DNA from: Anticarsia gemmatalis
Lineage: Eukaryota > Arthropoda > Insecta > Lepidoptera > Erebidae
Direction of reading: 5' to 3'
NCBI RefSeq assembly: GCF_050436995.1
Contig: NC_134765.1
Span: forward strand, 6,413,501 to 6,477,500
DNA: 64,000 nucleotides
The notes under the pieces are model-generated. The model was given only the letters and a program-made list of their open reading frames with translations. It did no database searches and was not told where the DNA came from. Positions 44,801 through 59,800 of the stretch are shown here, piece by piece (position 1 is the stretch's first letter; every line of letters starts with the position of its first letter). The translations under genes and the position numbers were made by a program.

Positions 44801-47800
44801 AACTAACATTAGTGTGAACTACACAATCCTAACTACCAACTGTGTGCTACCAGAACCCATGTTTTAAAAAACAATACATTGTATGAAGTATGGTATTACA
44901 ATAAGTGAATGTTATTTGAACTCATTCATGGTTGACTCACCAAAAGTATTAAAATATTTGCTAAATTTTGTAACTTGACTAGTTTTAATAACTTAAACGA
45001 TTTTCATTTGGACGACCTGCGAAAAATGTTATTGTTTACTAGGAAGTATTTTTTATACTATATACTACTGTATAATCGAACCACTAAGTAGAAAGCCCGG
45101 TACGCAAGGTGCGCGGGTGGAGAAGATATATCAAAATTTTGAACACACTGATCGTTGCCTCCTTGTTATAGTCCAGACACATCGAGCATGTCCAGGCTTT
45201 CTACTAAGTTATCGGACTATACCAGGTTATAATACCAAGCGGAAATATATGTGACTATACTTACCATAGACAAAGCAAATAATTTAAATAACCATTAAAA
45301 ATATTTTTTTTCCTACTTTACGAAATTTTGTCACAAATATTCTCGCCTGGTTCATTAATGTACTTAGTAATAGTGCAATTAACAACATAACATACCTTCT
45401 AGGTTGAATTTATTTCCCCAGCGGTCGCATTCGCATTGCAGCCATGTCTTTTCCGCCTCCAATGACAACTGCCCTGTAAATATATACACGCTGTATCAAT
45501 GCCACAAGGATAAATGATAACACATTACTTTAAATATCTTTGGACAACTAACACGGTCATCTGATTGCGAAATAAACAGAGTTTGTACACCAGACAACTG
45601 ACAAACATACTTATACATATATACTTAAATATAGATAAATTTATATAAAAAATTTTGTCCTGGCATAGGTACGAATTTCATGATTTCAATGCCGGTTAAA
45701 ATGCGAGCCCAAGTTAACCACTGTGCTAAACGTGCAGTGAAACTTGCATATTATTACTTGTATGACAAATATAATCCTAATTATCACTTAGATAGTATTG
45801 AATCAACAAAGGATTAAATACACAACAATTCCTTTCATCGCACCATTTGGTATCTTTATGATGTACTAATCTAGATAACAGGACAGTTTGCTCTGTGTAG
45901 TAAAAATACTTCCTTGCTTATAAATAAACCGCTTAATATTTAATTCAATACATCCCTATTTGTTTTAGAGATGCGTCTCTCTCTTTCTTCTGGATGAAAT
46001 TTTGTATAAAGATAAAATGAGACCAGAGAAAGGCATAGGATACTCGGAATCAGAAACCATTTAACTATAAACTAAGGAGACTTATTGACTACGTCACTAT
46101 CGTTAAAGTAATATACCGTGCTTTAGCTACCATATTTTGTTCTTAATCTTATAGGCCGTACATATCTTAATATCAAACAACAATCCCAAAGTCAAATTAA
46201 TTAATAGTTAGCAGAGCATCCGTCTTGATCTGTCTAAAATTGATTCGCTTTGCCACAGCGAGGGTACACCAATAAAGATAGCGAACAATGTATGTTGTGA
46301 CTCAACCTTCTCATAACACGATACTCGCGTTTCCTTGTTTTGTAAAACATTCAAGCAATGATTTTCTCATGTAACTTATGCAAACATTTGTAATTTTAAA
46401 TAGTTATCTGAGCATCTCAATTTCATGATTAAAATGCATAATATGTTATTTAAGGACGGTAATTTGAATACAATGTACTTAGGTATTAATCTCGGAGTTT
46501 TCCATTAATTTAAAGTAATGGATGTATGAAACTTGGTTCATTTGTGTGTATGTGGTAACATCTAAAGTTAAAACTCACATTTTAAAAGCTATTTATACTT
46601 ATTAGATAGCCCTTATTAAAATAATTGAAAATCTTTTCAATTAATTGTCAGATAGAAACTAGAACATTGCGATAAGAAAAGTTGCTCTACTTTATTACAT
46701 TGTAACGTTTTTATAATACACAATAGAATTTCTATTGTGATTGACACGTGCATGTGCAATAATTCACTTACTAAGGAAATCTAAAAGACAATATATCAAG
46801 CAATGGGTAGGCAGTAAATTAAGGCGTATATTTCAACGATTAACAACGAAGGTTTCTGATGTAAAACGTCAATATTTCACGCAGTTCACGTCAAATGATG
46901 GATGCTCCAATTCCGACATTTGTTCTGCGTGGGAACCAACTGACAATAACCGATGCGATTTAAAACTCTTTAAAGCTGTTTTTCTACAAAAGACGTATAG
47001 TAGCGACGAGGTGTAAAATAAAAATATCCACCAATAGGATTAGCAGTGCAAGGCTATGTATGAAAATGGAGTAATCCTATTGGGGGAATTATTCCTCGCG
47101 CAACTTCGCGCTATCTCGCATATCTCTGGTAGAAATGCAACCAACTATTGCTTTATACGTCAAGTAGATGCTTATAGAAGTCTGGTTTAAAAATGTTTGT
47201 TCTAAGCGTTACTCGAAACCGTATTACGAAGCTTCTATCTCCCTGAATATTCATTCCCTATGGTAGTAGAGATAGTTTTCTCAATACTCTTCCCCCCAAT
47301 TTGCCCAATCTCTATCTTCGCCCTTCTGAATACCACGTGCCTTTATTAATGGTCTTAAGGCAAAAAAAAAACTAGCAACCCTTAAACTACTTACTAGCAT
47401 AAGCCTCCTGATCGCGATGATGTCGCGGCGGTGGTGGATCCCTGAAGGAACATATCCATTCATCCTTCACCCGCAGTATACGGCCAGTGACCCTCGCGTA
47501 GTACTCATAGTTGTCTCGGCCGAACAGGTCGCCGGCGCTGAACTGCTCGATCAGCTGACGCATTATACGCGTCGCCACCTATCAAAGAAATTGCAGGTTC
47601 AGTACATGATGTTAGAAAGAGATGGTGGTATGTTTCTTACCTTCGTCCTAAAGTCCCTATATTATAAAATGTGATACTAACAGTCCATGCAGAAGCTAAG
47701 CTGATATTCTATATTTTAATGTCTCTATAAAGATAATAATGCAAATGGTATCTATAAAACTACTCATTACGATGATAAAAGCCCTGAAATGTCACTCAAA

Positions 47801-50800
47801 AGGTGGAATCCATAGGTTGAAAATTGCTTTGATGCCTATGAACTTATAAAATCACTTTATATTTAATTACCAGTTGCAAAATGGAGGTAATTAAAAAATA
47901 CCAATGTAAATAAACGTAATATATTAACATAGTGGCAACAATATTTCATTTTCACATAACCAGCCCGGATGTGATGATGAAAGCCGTTGTGCATAAGCTA
48001 TTATTTACAACATTAGTAACTAATGGCCGACGTTATAGCACGCAGTACAAAAACTAGTGATGCAACTTAGCAATGAAAAAGTTGGTAATACAAGGTGAAG
48101 AGTTGTTTATCGTAATATAGTCCCGTGATACAGACTAATGAGTATATCCCGTAGCATAAACACGGTTAGTTATAAGGGTAGAGGAAGACCTATGTAAGTA
48201 GATAAGTATGGATTTTGTCAAGATAACCCAGGTAGCTGCTGAAGAAATGCTGAGCCATTCGGCTGAAGGTAGGTATTGCAAAAAAGCAGAACACTGGTTC
48301 GATCCCAGTAAACCAGGATAATGCAAATGATGATTAGATACTCATGATTACGTTATATATTTCTTGAAAATAAGACGGAAAGTAAGAAAATAGGTGTATT
48401 AAGTAAAATTTGTATTCTAACAATTTTACTTGGACCTGATGGGATTGGAGCAGATCTCGAGAGTAATGCGTTAATTATGTATATCATAATCAAACGTTTG
48501 GTACATGAGTCAACGACACAGGAAGTGAGTAACAAGACTCCATGAATCAAGCTTATCAGTGAAGGGGTCGAAAAAATAAATAGGTGATGCTAGCGGCTGA
48601 CTGATAAGGAACAACGGTAGCATTCTGTGAAGAATACAATGTGGGTACACTTTAAAGAGGTGTAACGAAATACGTTGACTGGTATTTGCCGACACTAATA
48701 AAAGTGATGATTATAGACCCATGTGCTCAAAGCATGAGAATATTTAAATACCAAGATTTTTCGTGATTTCCATTTCCATTGGCAAAGAGCAAAAAAATAC
48801 GCAATTCAAATGGCGTCTAGAAAGCAAAATGGATAATACATTTCTGCTTGGAAACAGAAAAAAATGTTGTTAGAAATCTCTACCCATCTGGACCTTACAA
48901 TTAAATAATTTATCTATAATTATTTGACCTTATATTTTGAAATGCACTACGTATTTGTTTTAATATATTAGCAAACAGCACTCAACTTGTAACCATAGAA
49001 CTGCAAAAAATACTAGTCCAGGAGGGAACAAAAAATAAACAATAAATAAAGGTAAGCAACTACAGTGGTCAGTACAAATGACATAAGTGTTGGAAAGTGA
49101 GGTGCATCGTTGTATAATAATGATACTCACGCAAACTTCAGCCTTTTGCCGCATGTTATAAACAGTTTTAGTGAAACACAGTACAAGCTATGTACAACGC
49201 TCTTGTACATTTACACATTTAGTGCGATCAGCTGATGTGGTCACATGCTTTCATGTCATATGAATTCAATATGCATTGATAAAGAAATCAATAACTATAT
49301 TGGCCTAAATTAAAAATAAAACCAGACACAAATTATATAACAATTACCTACGACATCCAAACAATTATTCTTCTCTAAAATTGTAGCGCAATATTGAGCA
49401 GTCTTATATCTGTGTACTGAAGAAGCACGATTATATCCAAAAAATAAACTATATCCTATAATCCCACGCAATATACAAAAATCTGATATAAGACAGATAA
49501 AGAGGTGGACTTCACCGTGTTGTCATTCGACAAGAGCTAAATGAGACACATCTCATTGAAGGAATGCAGACCACTCCACTTATTACTTCAACCCCTATAG
49601 ATACGTCAGTCATGTGACGTCATTTGACACAGTCTATTGTAATGAATCAAGTATTTTCTTTCAATATCACGGCTCTTATATCGTGTAGGAGGTAAAGAAT
49701 AACACCCACGTTTTGCCGTTGATATTGTCAATGCTGTATAATAGGGGCAAGTATATTACTGAATAGTTAGCTAACTTTATGCTGCTTTTGAAAACATTCT
49801 TACAGAAATTGGAGAAGTCAAATTGACACCTAGTCCGTCCAGTACTTAAAATCTAAAACGGATAGACACAGACTGACACAGTCAGAAGTGAAGAATAAAA
49901 AGCTCATAATGTACTGACATATGTAACTGCACCAAAGAGGTTCGTAAGTTCAAGATAATTGAAATGTAACTTTAGTATCAGATAAGAACTCTATTAGAGT
50001 CCCACTCGACATTGCTGATAAAAAACTGTTTATTGACTTATGAATTACGATATCAAGATTATTTTCTACGTGCGTTTCCTATTGTTATGTTTTCATTGAT
50101 ACAATGTCGTTTCAGTAACTAATAGATGTTTCAATAAATCAACTCGCATGAAAGCAAAGGACTAACAATCGCGAAAGAAAATTTCCCCTTTTTAAGAGGA
50201 AAACAAAATAAACTGATTTTAGCTTGTCGTTTCTTACCTTTTCTTCCCTTTCTGTTTAATTGAACAGTTATTAGGTTCCTGTAGAATTAATACGCTGTCG
50301 CTTTTTGCTCGACTTGGCATGACTACCTACAAGAGTCTGAACCACTTTTCCAGAGCATTGCCTCGAGTCAATCCTGCGCTAACATTCTGAACAAAAAACG
50401 ACCGGTTCCACCCAGTCGTGCCATAACAAAGCTAACATAACACACAACACATGTCCACATCAGGTGATTACACCGAAACTCGATATGTTTAATCGTCGAT
50501 AATGGTGCAACAACTATCGTTAGTGCGCAACAACATAGTATCACTTTACAAAGCGCAGTCCTACCCCATTCATACATTTAACTGTCGTTTAATGTTCAAA
50601 CATGGTAACATCAACCATAACACTGTCATAAATACATCAATAAATAAATAATAATTATTGTTTTCATTCAATTTATATTAATGACAATTTCTTATTGTTC
50701 TGAATATTTATTTCATTAGTCACACAAATTGACATACATTTGATGAGTGATGACAAATACCGGCGAATAGTTAATAGAATAATATAGTAGTCAATCACTT

Positions 50801-53800
50801 ACACAGCGTGAGTCATCATAACATGGAAGTACAGTACATTTACTTCAATAGAAAACCATGGAAACGATTCAAACAAACGATACCGACAAATCAATATTCT
50901 CATTAGTAATTTAACATTACCGTAGACCCACGTATTACGGGACATTAGGAGTAGAGTCCATAAGATCTATTTCATCTTCGTATAAATTGTGTTACAGTGC
51001 AGTCAATATAGTCATAGTTGGGAGGATAAAATTAGGTCTGCCTTTAAACGCAGGACAAAGGAACGTTTACTGTTTATGAAACTCGTAAAGGCAAGAGTAC
51101 TTCTTTATAAGAAGATTGCACATAGTAATCGGATCAACGATCTACTATTTCTATACGCGCGTCGCTGACGCACACAGTCACTCTTGCATCTTCTTAAAAG
51201 ACATGACAATAAGCTTATAAAAGAATGAATCACCGTTTCATCAGTGAAAGATTACAACGTGTAAAACCTGTACTTATTTTTGCAACAGGTTTTATCGAAC
51301 ACATTTCTGTTTATTTTGCAGTTTTGCTGAAACTAGCAGCAAAACAGTTGAAAGTACCCGCCGCAGAAATTAATTGAATTCTCGCGACGAAAAAGTTCGC
51401 GCGCTGCACTAACGAGTAAAACCCGTCTCTCCTCAATTATCACGTAGCACATACATAATACGCATACATATAATACGGCCCATTAAATCATATACATTTG
51501 TATCGTGACATATGGACAAATAATGAGTGAACCGACCTTGAATCTCTGAACGTCCTCCATTGTAGCCGTTTTGCCGTCGGACACGCAAGAGTGGAAAAAT
51601 GATGGGGCGACCGACACGCCCAGGGCTTCGGATGTCATACCTGTACCTAAAAACAAAATGAAAATCCATGCTATTACAAAATCTTTTTCAACTGTTTATT
51701 TCATGAAGAGCTATGAGAATGTAGTCATTTTTGTAAATCAAAATAACAATAAAGTGCCAGTGTTTTGTTAAAACCAGTGATTGTTGGTTTCATACCATTA
51801 TTCTATCAGTTGATTTAAATACTTAATTCTTTGTCTAATCAACCATCAACTAACCATTGTTTTATATAGTCGCAAAAACTAAACGAATCACAAAGTTGAC
51901 AAGAAAATGCGGAAAACAAAACACTTTTTTGTCATCTCTGGTTGAAAGACATTAGAGTTGTTCAACTCGGCTGTTTATCTAATTGTCGGATACTAAAAAA
52001 ACTGTTTGAGTAGCAAATTGCTATAATTAATACTTCAGAGAACAAATTAGTCGGTTTTTCAGTGAAATAGTAAGAGTATGAACTAATCGGTATTGCAGTG
52101 TTCCACGCAATGGGGTGACTGTCGTAGAGGTTCTTGGAATTGAAAACGCGATAAAAACGTCTCAACGTAATCGACACGAGACGAGCTGGTAATAATTAAT
52201 GATTCTTAGAAACATGCGTATTGCTTGTTTTAGGTAGTTTTTCTACCTATCCCACGCTAATATTTTCTATTTGTGATTTATAAAGCGGTTTATTGAAATA
52301 AACTTGCGAATATCAGCTAAATCGATACTGTCAATATAACTAAAATTAATTCGTACTCTACGCTACAATTTACACTTTGTAGTTTAATCCCATGTAGAAC
52401 CAAGTTTTAAGTAAGTTTCCCAGAATAATATTTAGATTCCATATAGAATTTTTAAATTTTCCCTGCACAAATCAAACTCATTAAGTGGTTACACTAAAGA
52501 TAGAGGGAGAGATTATGGCCATAGCAATTAAGCCGTCATTAGTCAAGCAAAATGTCCGTTAGGCTTACAAGTGAATTAATTTTGAACGATTGCGGCCTAC
52601 ATACTTAAAAGTCAAGAGGTCATATCACAGCTGTCCCTCAAGACTTGTTCAGTTCTTTACTTTCATGTGGTCAGTGGACAACCTTGGGATATAAAGATTC
52701 AAGTCTGAAATAACTGAACTATTGTTACTGGATTACAAATAAGATTATTGAGGAAATCAATCAATAAATATAAAACACTTCCGTTACTAAGTGACTGACT
52801 GACGGTTGGACAATGCATAGCCGAAACTACTGAGCGTAGAAAGTTAAAATTTGGTAACAAGATTCCTCAGGAAGTGTAGAGGAGCACTAAGAGAGGATTT
52901 AGGGAAATTCCCTTCTAAAAGGGGTTAATTCCACGCGGACAAATCTGCGGGTTGAAAGTTAGTCGACGTACAAACATAGGTGCCCAACATGTTGCTGTTT
53001 CGCATGTATTAAGTAGTCTTTTAAAAAGATCATTATTAATCGCATTACCATGAAACAATTTAATATATTCGACATAGATTAGCATAATATTCTACATATC
53101 AGTCCCTAGCAGTGACAATGACGTGCAGACAGACGCACATCGCATTATACACGAAGTTCTAAGGCCCGATATAGAACCTAAGAGTACCGCATGTGGCTAA
53201 CAATTGCATGTGACACTTTTGTCGGCGGCCGGCACATTGCCGAAGAAAACTGTATGGACACACGCAGGCATAATAAGTGATGATTTGTGCTATTACGAAA
53301 CATTCGTGTCTACTTATTTGTATGAATATTGAAACTGTGTAGTCCGTTCATAGACTCCTTGGCTAGGCTTCGTCAGTCTAAGCGAAATGAAAGATTTTAT
53401 CAGGATATTATCCAATCTATTTTGTCTAATAGCAATCCACATAAAAATATCGGGTAATACCTCAACTCAGAATGAATGCATTCATGGAAATAAAGGCGTG
53501 ATGATAAGTAATATAATCTTTTGTACTTATAAATAGAAACTTAATCATCGCTTTGCATAAGTAACAAGGTTTTGGATTCGACCTCAACAAATACCTCACA
53601 ATTAATCGATAAATCGAAATCAATTTTACGCGAATTAGCTTTGTTTACAGAACATTCAAGATTTTTTAATCTCAGTTTATAAATACAATCAATCTTTTGA
53701 AGGCATCTAAACATGTTTAGTTTGCACACTGAGGGGAACAGTGACATTTCCTGTGGAATCGCGACTTTTCGCAGAAACTAGAACGTCTTGGTGTGACCCA

Positions 53801-56800
53801 AATAATTTAATATAAATATAATAGATCAAAAAGGTTACGAGTAGAGCAACTAAACCGAAGACGTCATCACAAAGTAGGCCAACAAATAATCCAGCGAGAC
53901 GCTCTAAAGAAAGATTAAATAATCGCACAATGAATGTAAAGCGGTTGCATCACGTGCGCCCACGCATGTTCGCGTGTAATTGGCATAATTACTACTAATT
54001 ATTTTCGTTCGACCGACGCCGAATACCTGCTATGTTCGTGTACACTAAAATCATATTTACTCAAAATTATCTAAAACATTCAAAGTTCATTACATAAGTA
54101 CCCAGTGAAACCCAATTTACTGTCACGAAAATTTCAAACAAAAATGTATATGGCTGAAATAGTTTCAAGCATGCAAGTTTTAAAATTCCGCAGTTGTTAA
54201 CCTTGGAGCGATGCCTTTGACTCATCAATATCATATAACTTACCACCAGCTTGTTTTAATTGAACTCTATGGTGACTTCAAAAAACCGGCGATGTTTTTA
54301 CAGAAAGGTCAGTGGGGTGACATTTGCAAGATGTCCATACACCCTCGAGTTGAAATATTTTTTAAAAGCAGACGAAATAAAAATGTAAAAAAAAATTAAA
54401 AAGTAGATAATAAGACAAGCATACACTGAACTTTACAGAGTAACGGTAACGACTACCTAAGAAGCAAAGTACAAATAGCTAAATCTCTTTCCACGGTATT
54501 TATTTTAGTCCAAATAGTTAATTAGCATGATTCAGAAGCGACAATGGAGCAATACTAAGAATTTTCCTGCAATCCAGTCGTCAACGCCACTGTAATGTTG
54601 ATCACTTATCTAGTGGCCTATTGTCTGCCATAACCAGTACATAATTACTTACACACATGTGCTTACACTCACACCAACCATTTTACATCAAGTGACAAAG
54701 TTATGAGCAGAATAAACTACAATATTACTGATTCGTAGACTCCTATCATAGTGTAAATATTATTTAGGAATGTAGGAATGCTTTTATATCAACTGAATGT
54801 AAAAATATTCTGAAATATTGAGTGTTAATGCATTTGTAATGTCACCTTCAATCACCTTTTTCGAATCAACTTGTAAAGATAATATCCTTTTTTAGTTTTA
54901 CCGGTTATTTACCAAAAAATACGTACGACAGTTATGATACTTAGTTAGTTCATCGGATTAGTTAAATGTCCTCGACAGCCGATGCAGACATTAAGTGAAA
55001 CTTCGTCACAAAGCCTGACTGTAAGCCGACTCTGTCGACAACAATTTCGAATGACGAGAAAGGATTAACGGTCGTTCGTAGGCGAAATAATGTTCCGCGA
55101 ATTTGAGAGGTTGCAGCCTTGATCTTGTCGAGTTTTAGGTAACATTAACAGGTAGGATTGCTTCATTAGACTAAAAATGTCTTAAGAAGTATTATTTTGA
55201 TGATTTTATTATGAAAAGTTAGATACATCATTTTATTAAAACTTCTTAGTAGTGATAGCATATTTGATGATGTTCCTCATCGATATGATGGTGTACATTT
55301 TTATTTGCAAATTGGTAGTAAAGCAAACATACAATGGAAAGTTAACGTACCTGCTTTATCAGCATTGGATGCCATCACCCGAAACGTGCCGAACAGGAGC
55401 ACCAACAATCTCTGCGTGCACACCGGCAACGATAGAAGTAGTCTGTGAACAACAAACATCATTACCAACACTGTAATGTATAATTTCACTAACATCCCTC
55501 AAGTTTAAAAGGCCTTGTACTCATATTAACCGGCCAGTTAGGGGGTAGCTGCTCTGACCCATATAGTAAAGAGACGTTTTAAATCTATTTTGCGTTAAAC
55601 AGTGCTGGTGTGATTAGTGGTTCGGAACATGCCTAGCAGTCTTAAAGTTCACATAAATATGGACTAAAAGCCGTCAAGGAAATAAGTTAATAAAATCCTG
55701 GCTATATTCATGTCGATGTAACCAAAAGAACAAGCTCCGAATGTCGTTACCATTCGAATTGAAAACCGCAAATAAAAAGATGCAAGCTTGTTCTTCAAGT
55801 CGATTAAAAGAAACAAGTTATCGTTTTATACTCTATCAAGAATCAAGAATAATAGCCATGTTTTGAGGATCGTGATATTCAATTCGCGCAACTCATGTTC
55901 AAAAATTAATATAAATTCACTCTCATATTCGTCTCGATAATACTATACCGAGAAATACGAATCGAGAAAACTCATTAAAACACATAAAGTTTTCCGTGTT
56001 GTGATGGCATAATCAAAACTGACCTAAATATAAAAGGAAAATTAAAAACGAACAAGAGGTCAATGCTCTTAACGATAATTCACGGCAAAACCACATATAA
56101 AATTGCCGCCACGAATGTTTCACCTCATTCAAATTTTATCAATAAATTAGGACAACGGCTAATCATGTTTGTTATAGATCGAATGTGAAAAATAGATGAA
56201 AGCACGAAAATATATTTAACTTTCGCTAAAGATACCCCTTTTCTTGAATGAAACCAGAATTTCTGTGAATCATTTGCAATCTTTATAGTCAATCACATAG
56301 TAAGCTATCAAATAACAAAGTAGCTAGATACATTTCAGAAAATTTGAGGCAATATAAGTTAACGTTTTTCTTTAACTTCGGTTCAATATCTGATAGTCGG
56401 ATTAGGATGCTGATTGTAAACATTTGAATATACAGCGGCACCTTAAACCAGCAAAAGATTAATATCAACGGATCGATCGACAACGGCCGCTATTGTATCT
56501 TGTATGGCGAGCGACGAGCTAACGCATGAATAACGATTACACTAATACGTTCAATGTGAAGCTGCCATTATACAATGTGTTGGGCTTCGTATGTAACGAC
56601 GTTGTTCTACTATTGAAACGGACACTTGCACTGCACGGCGTATGTGTGTCATTACAATATTAGCGACAATGTTTACACATCTTAAAGCCTTAAAAAACGC
56701 AGCAAAACAAATACAGTGGGAAAGCCGATTTGGCGATTTGACAATTGAATGCCGTATTTTGGTTTACTTTTCTCCTGTTGATGTGTAATCCAGGAATTCC

Positions 56801-59800
56801 TTTAAAACCAATAATCTGTAGGCTGTTTTGCGAAGTGTCTGCTTAGTATCAGAACTGTAAAATGTCACGAACAAAACATCATTATGTTTTAACATATTCA
56901 TACTGCCGAAATCGTGTCACGCTTATATTCCCATATGGGATAAGAGGCACTTAATGGATGATTGGGCACAGTACTTCACACTCGGTGCGCCCAGGTTGTG
57001 CCGAGAATATCACAAGTACAGCTACCTATCACCATTTTTGGATGTCAGGACGTTCGAGCTTATTATGAACCTGTTTTACGATGCTATCTTTTAATAAGTC
57101 TATACATAAATACAATATTGAAACGCGATTTTCGAAAAGGTTCCTACCGAGACTATCTGTCCGTTCATCTACCAATACAACTGTACTTTCACTGTAAAAC
57201 AGGCTTCGGGCGCAACAACCTACTTTTTAAGGCGACAACATACGAATCCCCTGGGAAAGTTTAATTTATATTTCCAGTACACGATTGTAGTTGTGAGATA
57301 TCAAAGCGCGAACATTAAACAACATGGAACTTAAAACATCACGCTTCAATGAAATTCCCATAGTCACGGAGTTCAATGGTACAAAAATAAATTTACAAAA
57401 AGTTGGAAAATAAGAATAGCGGCCATGACTTCAGTGATTAATTTCGTCTCGGTCAAAATGAACTTTTATTTAAATGAGAATAGCAAAAACATAGGTTAAA
57501 ACCGGACTTCTCAGCCTCATAACCAGACAATTTTTTACTTGGTCCTTGGAACAATTCGTATTCAGCACTGTTAATGTATTGAGCACTTTTACATGCCTTT
57601 CGGGCTTAACTTCGCGTTTAAGCTAGATAAGTCAATAGACGTCAAATTCAATGGTATTATTATGATCTTGTCTTTAAGACAAAGAAATATACAGGGTATT
57701 TTCTGTTCTGTTATCACTAGAAGGTGTACAAAGTAGGTGTGCAATTTGTTTACCGCGCTTGTATCAGACCATAGCAACCGAAGCGCACCGTTACTAAGCG
57801 TATGCGCATCAAAATTCAGGTCGGGTGTTCTATAAACAACCATTGTTCCTATCCATAATACAGACGTATTGTGAGTCCAATACCCGCTACAGTTCACCAC
57901 AAAACGGTAAATAATGACAAAATACGTGCATGCATAATATGTTATAATCATAAATCAATTTTCAGGTTGACAAATTAGTCTACAAATAAACAGTTACGGA
58001 TCTTCACCAGGTAAGCAAGTGCTGTCTGTTCCCTGGTGTTTATAACTTTACGTATCCCAAACAGTTCATTGACAACTGTTGGTGATCGAAAGGATTGTTT
58101 TATTTGGACAAGAAAATTAATGAAGAAAATATTGCATTGGATTTTAATTTTGTCGCTGCCTCTTACTTTTCCATAGTTAGAATCGTATCGAGAAAATTGC
58201 AAGTTGTGCTTCAACGAAAAGAGTATGCTGACCTATGACGGGTTTAAACATTAGCTGTAGTATTTCCATGCTTTTAACGACACCTGTAAATAACGAGGTA
58301 GTGTATTTACAGACGCAAAGACACTAAACATTCAGTACCTGGTTAATAAACGGTAATAAAACAAACGCTTATCGTCCTAGGTAATCGTAAAAGTCAACAG
58401 AGGAAAACAGGCCATTTAATAATGTTGTATGCGGTGAGCTAACAATACAATACAATTGTGCTCTACTGCACGAAGATTCATACTATTCATAGTCATTTTC
58501 TACTTATACAATTTCCATATGTGATCATAAGACTTATTACGAATGGCCTTAAGATATTATCATACTTAGAAGGTAGATTTGCTCAGCGAATACAATGCAA
58601 AAAGCATTCTACGCCCGAATGTAAATGAAATCGTGTGAACTTTTTTCGCAATTACACGAGTACAGTAGCGTTTCCGACACACTAACTAAATTCAAACAAA
58701 ACTTTGTGTGAAATTTATCGTGATTTTTAATAACTCTTGGACTCGACAACAATTTTAATATTCTTCTTTTATTAAGCACTGGGAAATATAGGAAATATAG
58801 ATCAGGGTTCGTCTGATTCGTCGGAGGGCAAATGCAGCCGAAAGTAAAAATCTTTTAGTTCAACACCTGCAGCCAAAGGTTCATAACCCTACATTAACAT
58901 GTGAAGGTAACCACACATTTGCGTTTTCTTTGTACAGTGACTCACTATTGAGGTGTATAATGTGGTTGCAAATACATGTAAATTTTTCTGTTTAGCGTTT
59001 ATATTATCGCACCGGCTCGATTCTACGACACACGCCTGTTAAGTAGAATGCATAAACAATTGTTTATTGTTCAAGGAAACTTGTTAATTAATTGTATCAT
59101 TGATAATGTGTGAAAATGAGAACAAAATTTACATTTAATTTTACTTTTTGTTTGTTTTTCAAGTGTGTATGAAGCAATTTTTATTACGAAACTAGGTGGA
59201 TGACTAAGAAAATGATAGTCATTGTAGCAAATAAAGTAAGGTCGTTATAGACAGAAAAGCTTATCCGGTGTTTAATGAACACCTTCAACATTGTGTATGT
59301 AGATCATGAAAATAAATTTTTTTAAGAAAAACAATGTTTTCGTTATTAGTTGTTGTGATGAAACTGACCTGCGTATTTCATCTACTTGCTGCTCTTCAGG
59401 GAGTTCAACTGCAGCAAACAGATGCATTTCACCATCTCGCCCAAACACTCCTCCCGGGATTTTTCTACAATATAAACAATTTCAACTTTGTTGCTTGGCC
59501 ATAGTTCATGATTAAGGTCTTTAAAGGTAGTATTCAGCTATGCACGGTCATTTTATCTCACAAGATTTTGCAAAGAAAAAATCATTTTAATTCCCGACCT
59601 AGCACAAGAGCTCAACATTCTTATCTGAAGCTTCGACCATGCGAGCTTGGGCTTCTTTTTTTTTTAAATAGAACAAAGGATGTTAGATCATTCCATCCCT
59701 GGTGATAAGTCAAGTTTTACGATATTTGAATAATGTTGATGTATGAATGAATGATACGAAAAAATGAAAGTTGTTTACACAAAAATATTTGCTATTTTAC

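Noticed and set aside
46741..47016. 91-codon plus-strand open frame in a RhoGAP intron
   Set aside because: It starts at TTG, matches no family I know and lacks splice or promoter support; kept only as a note.
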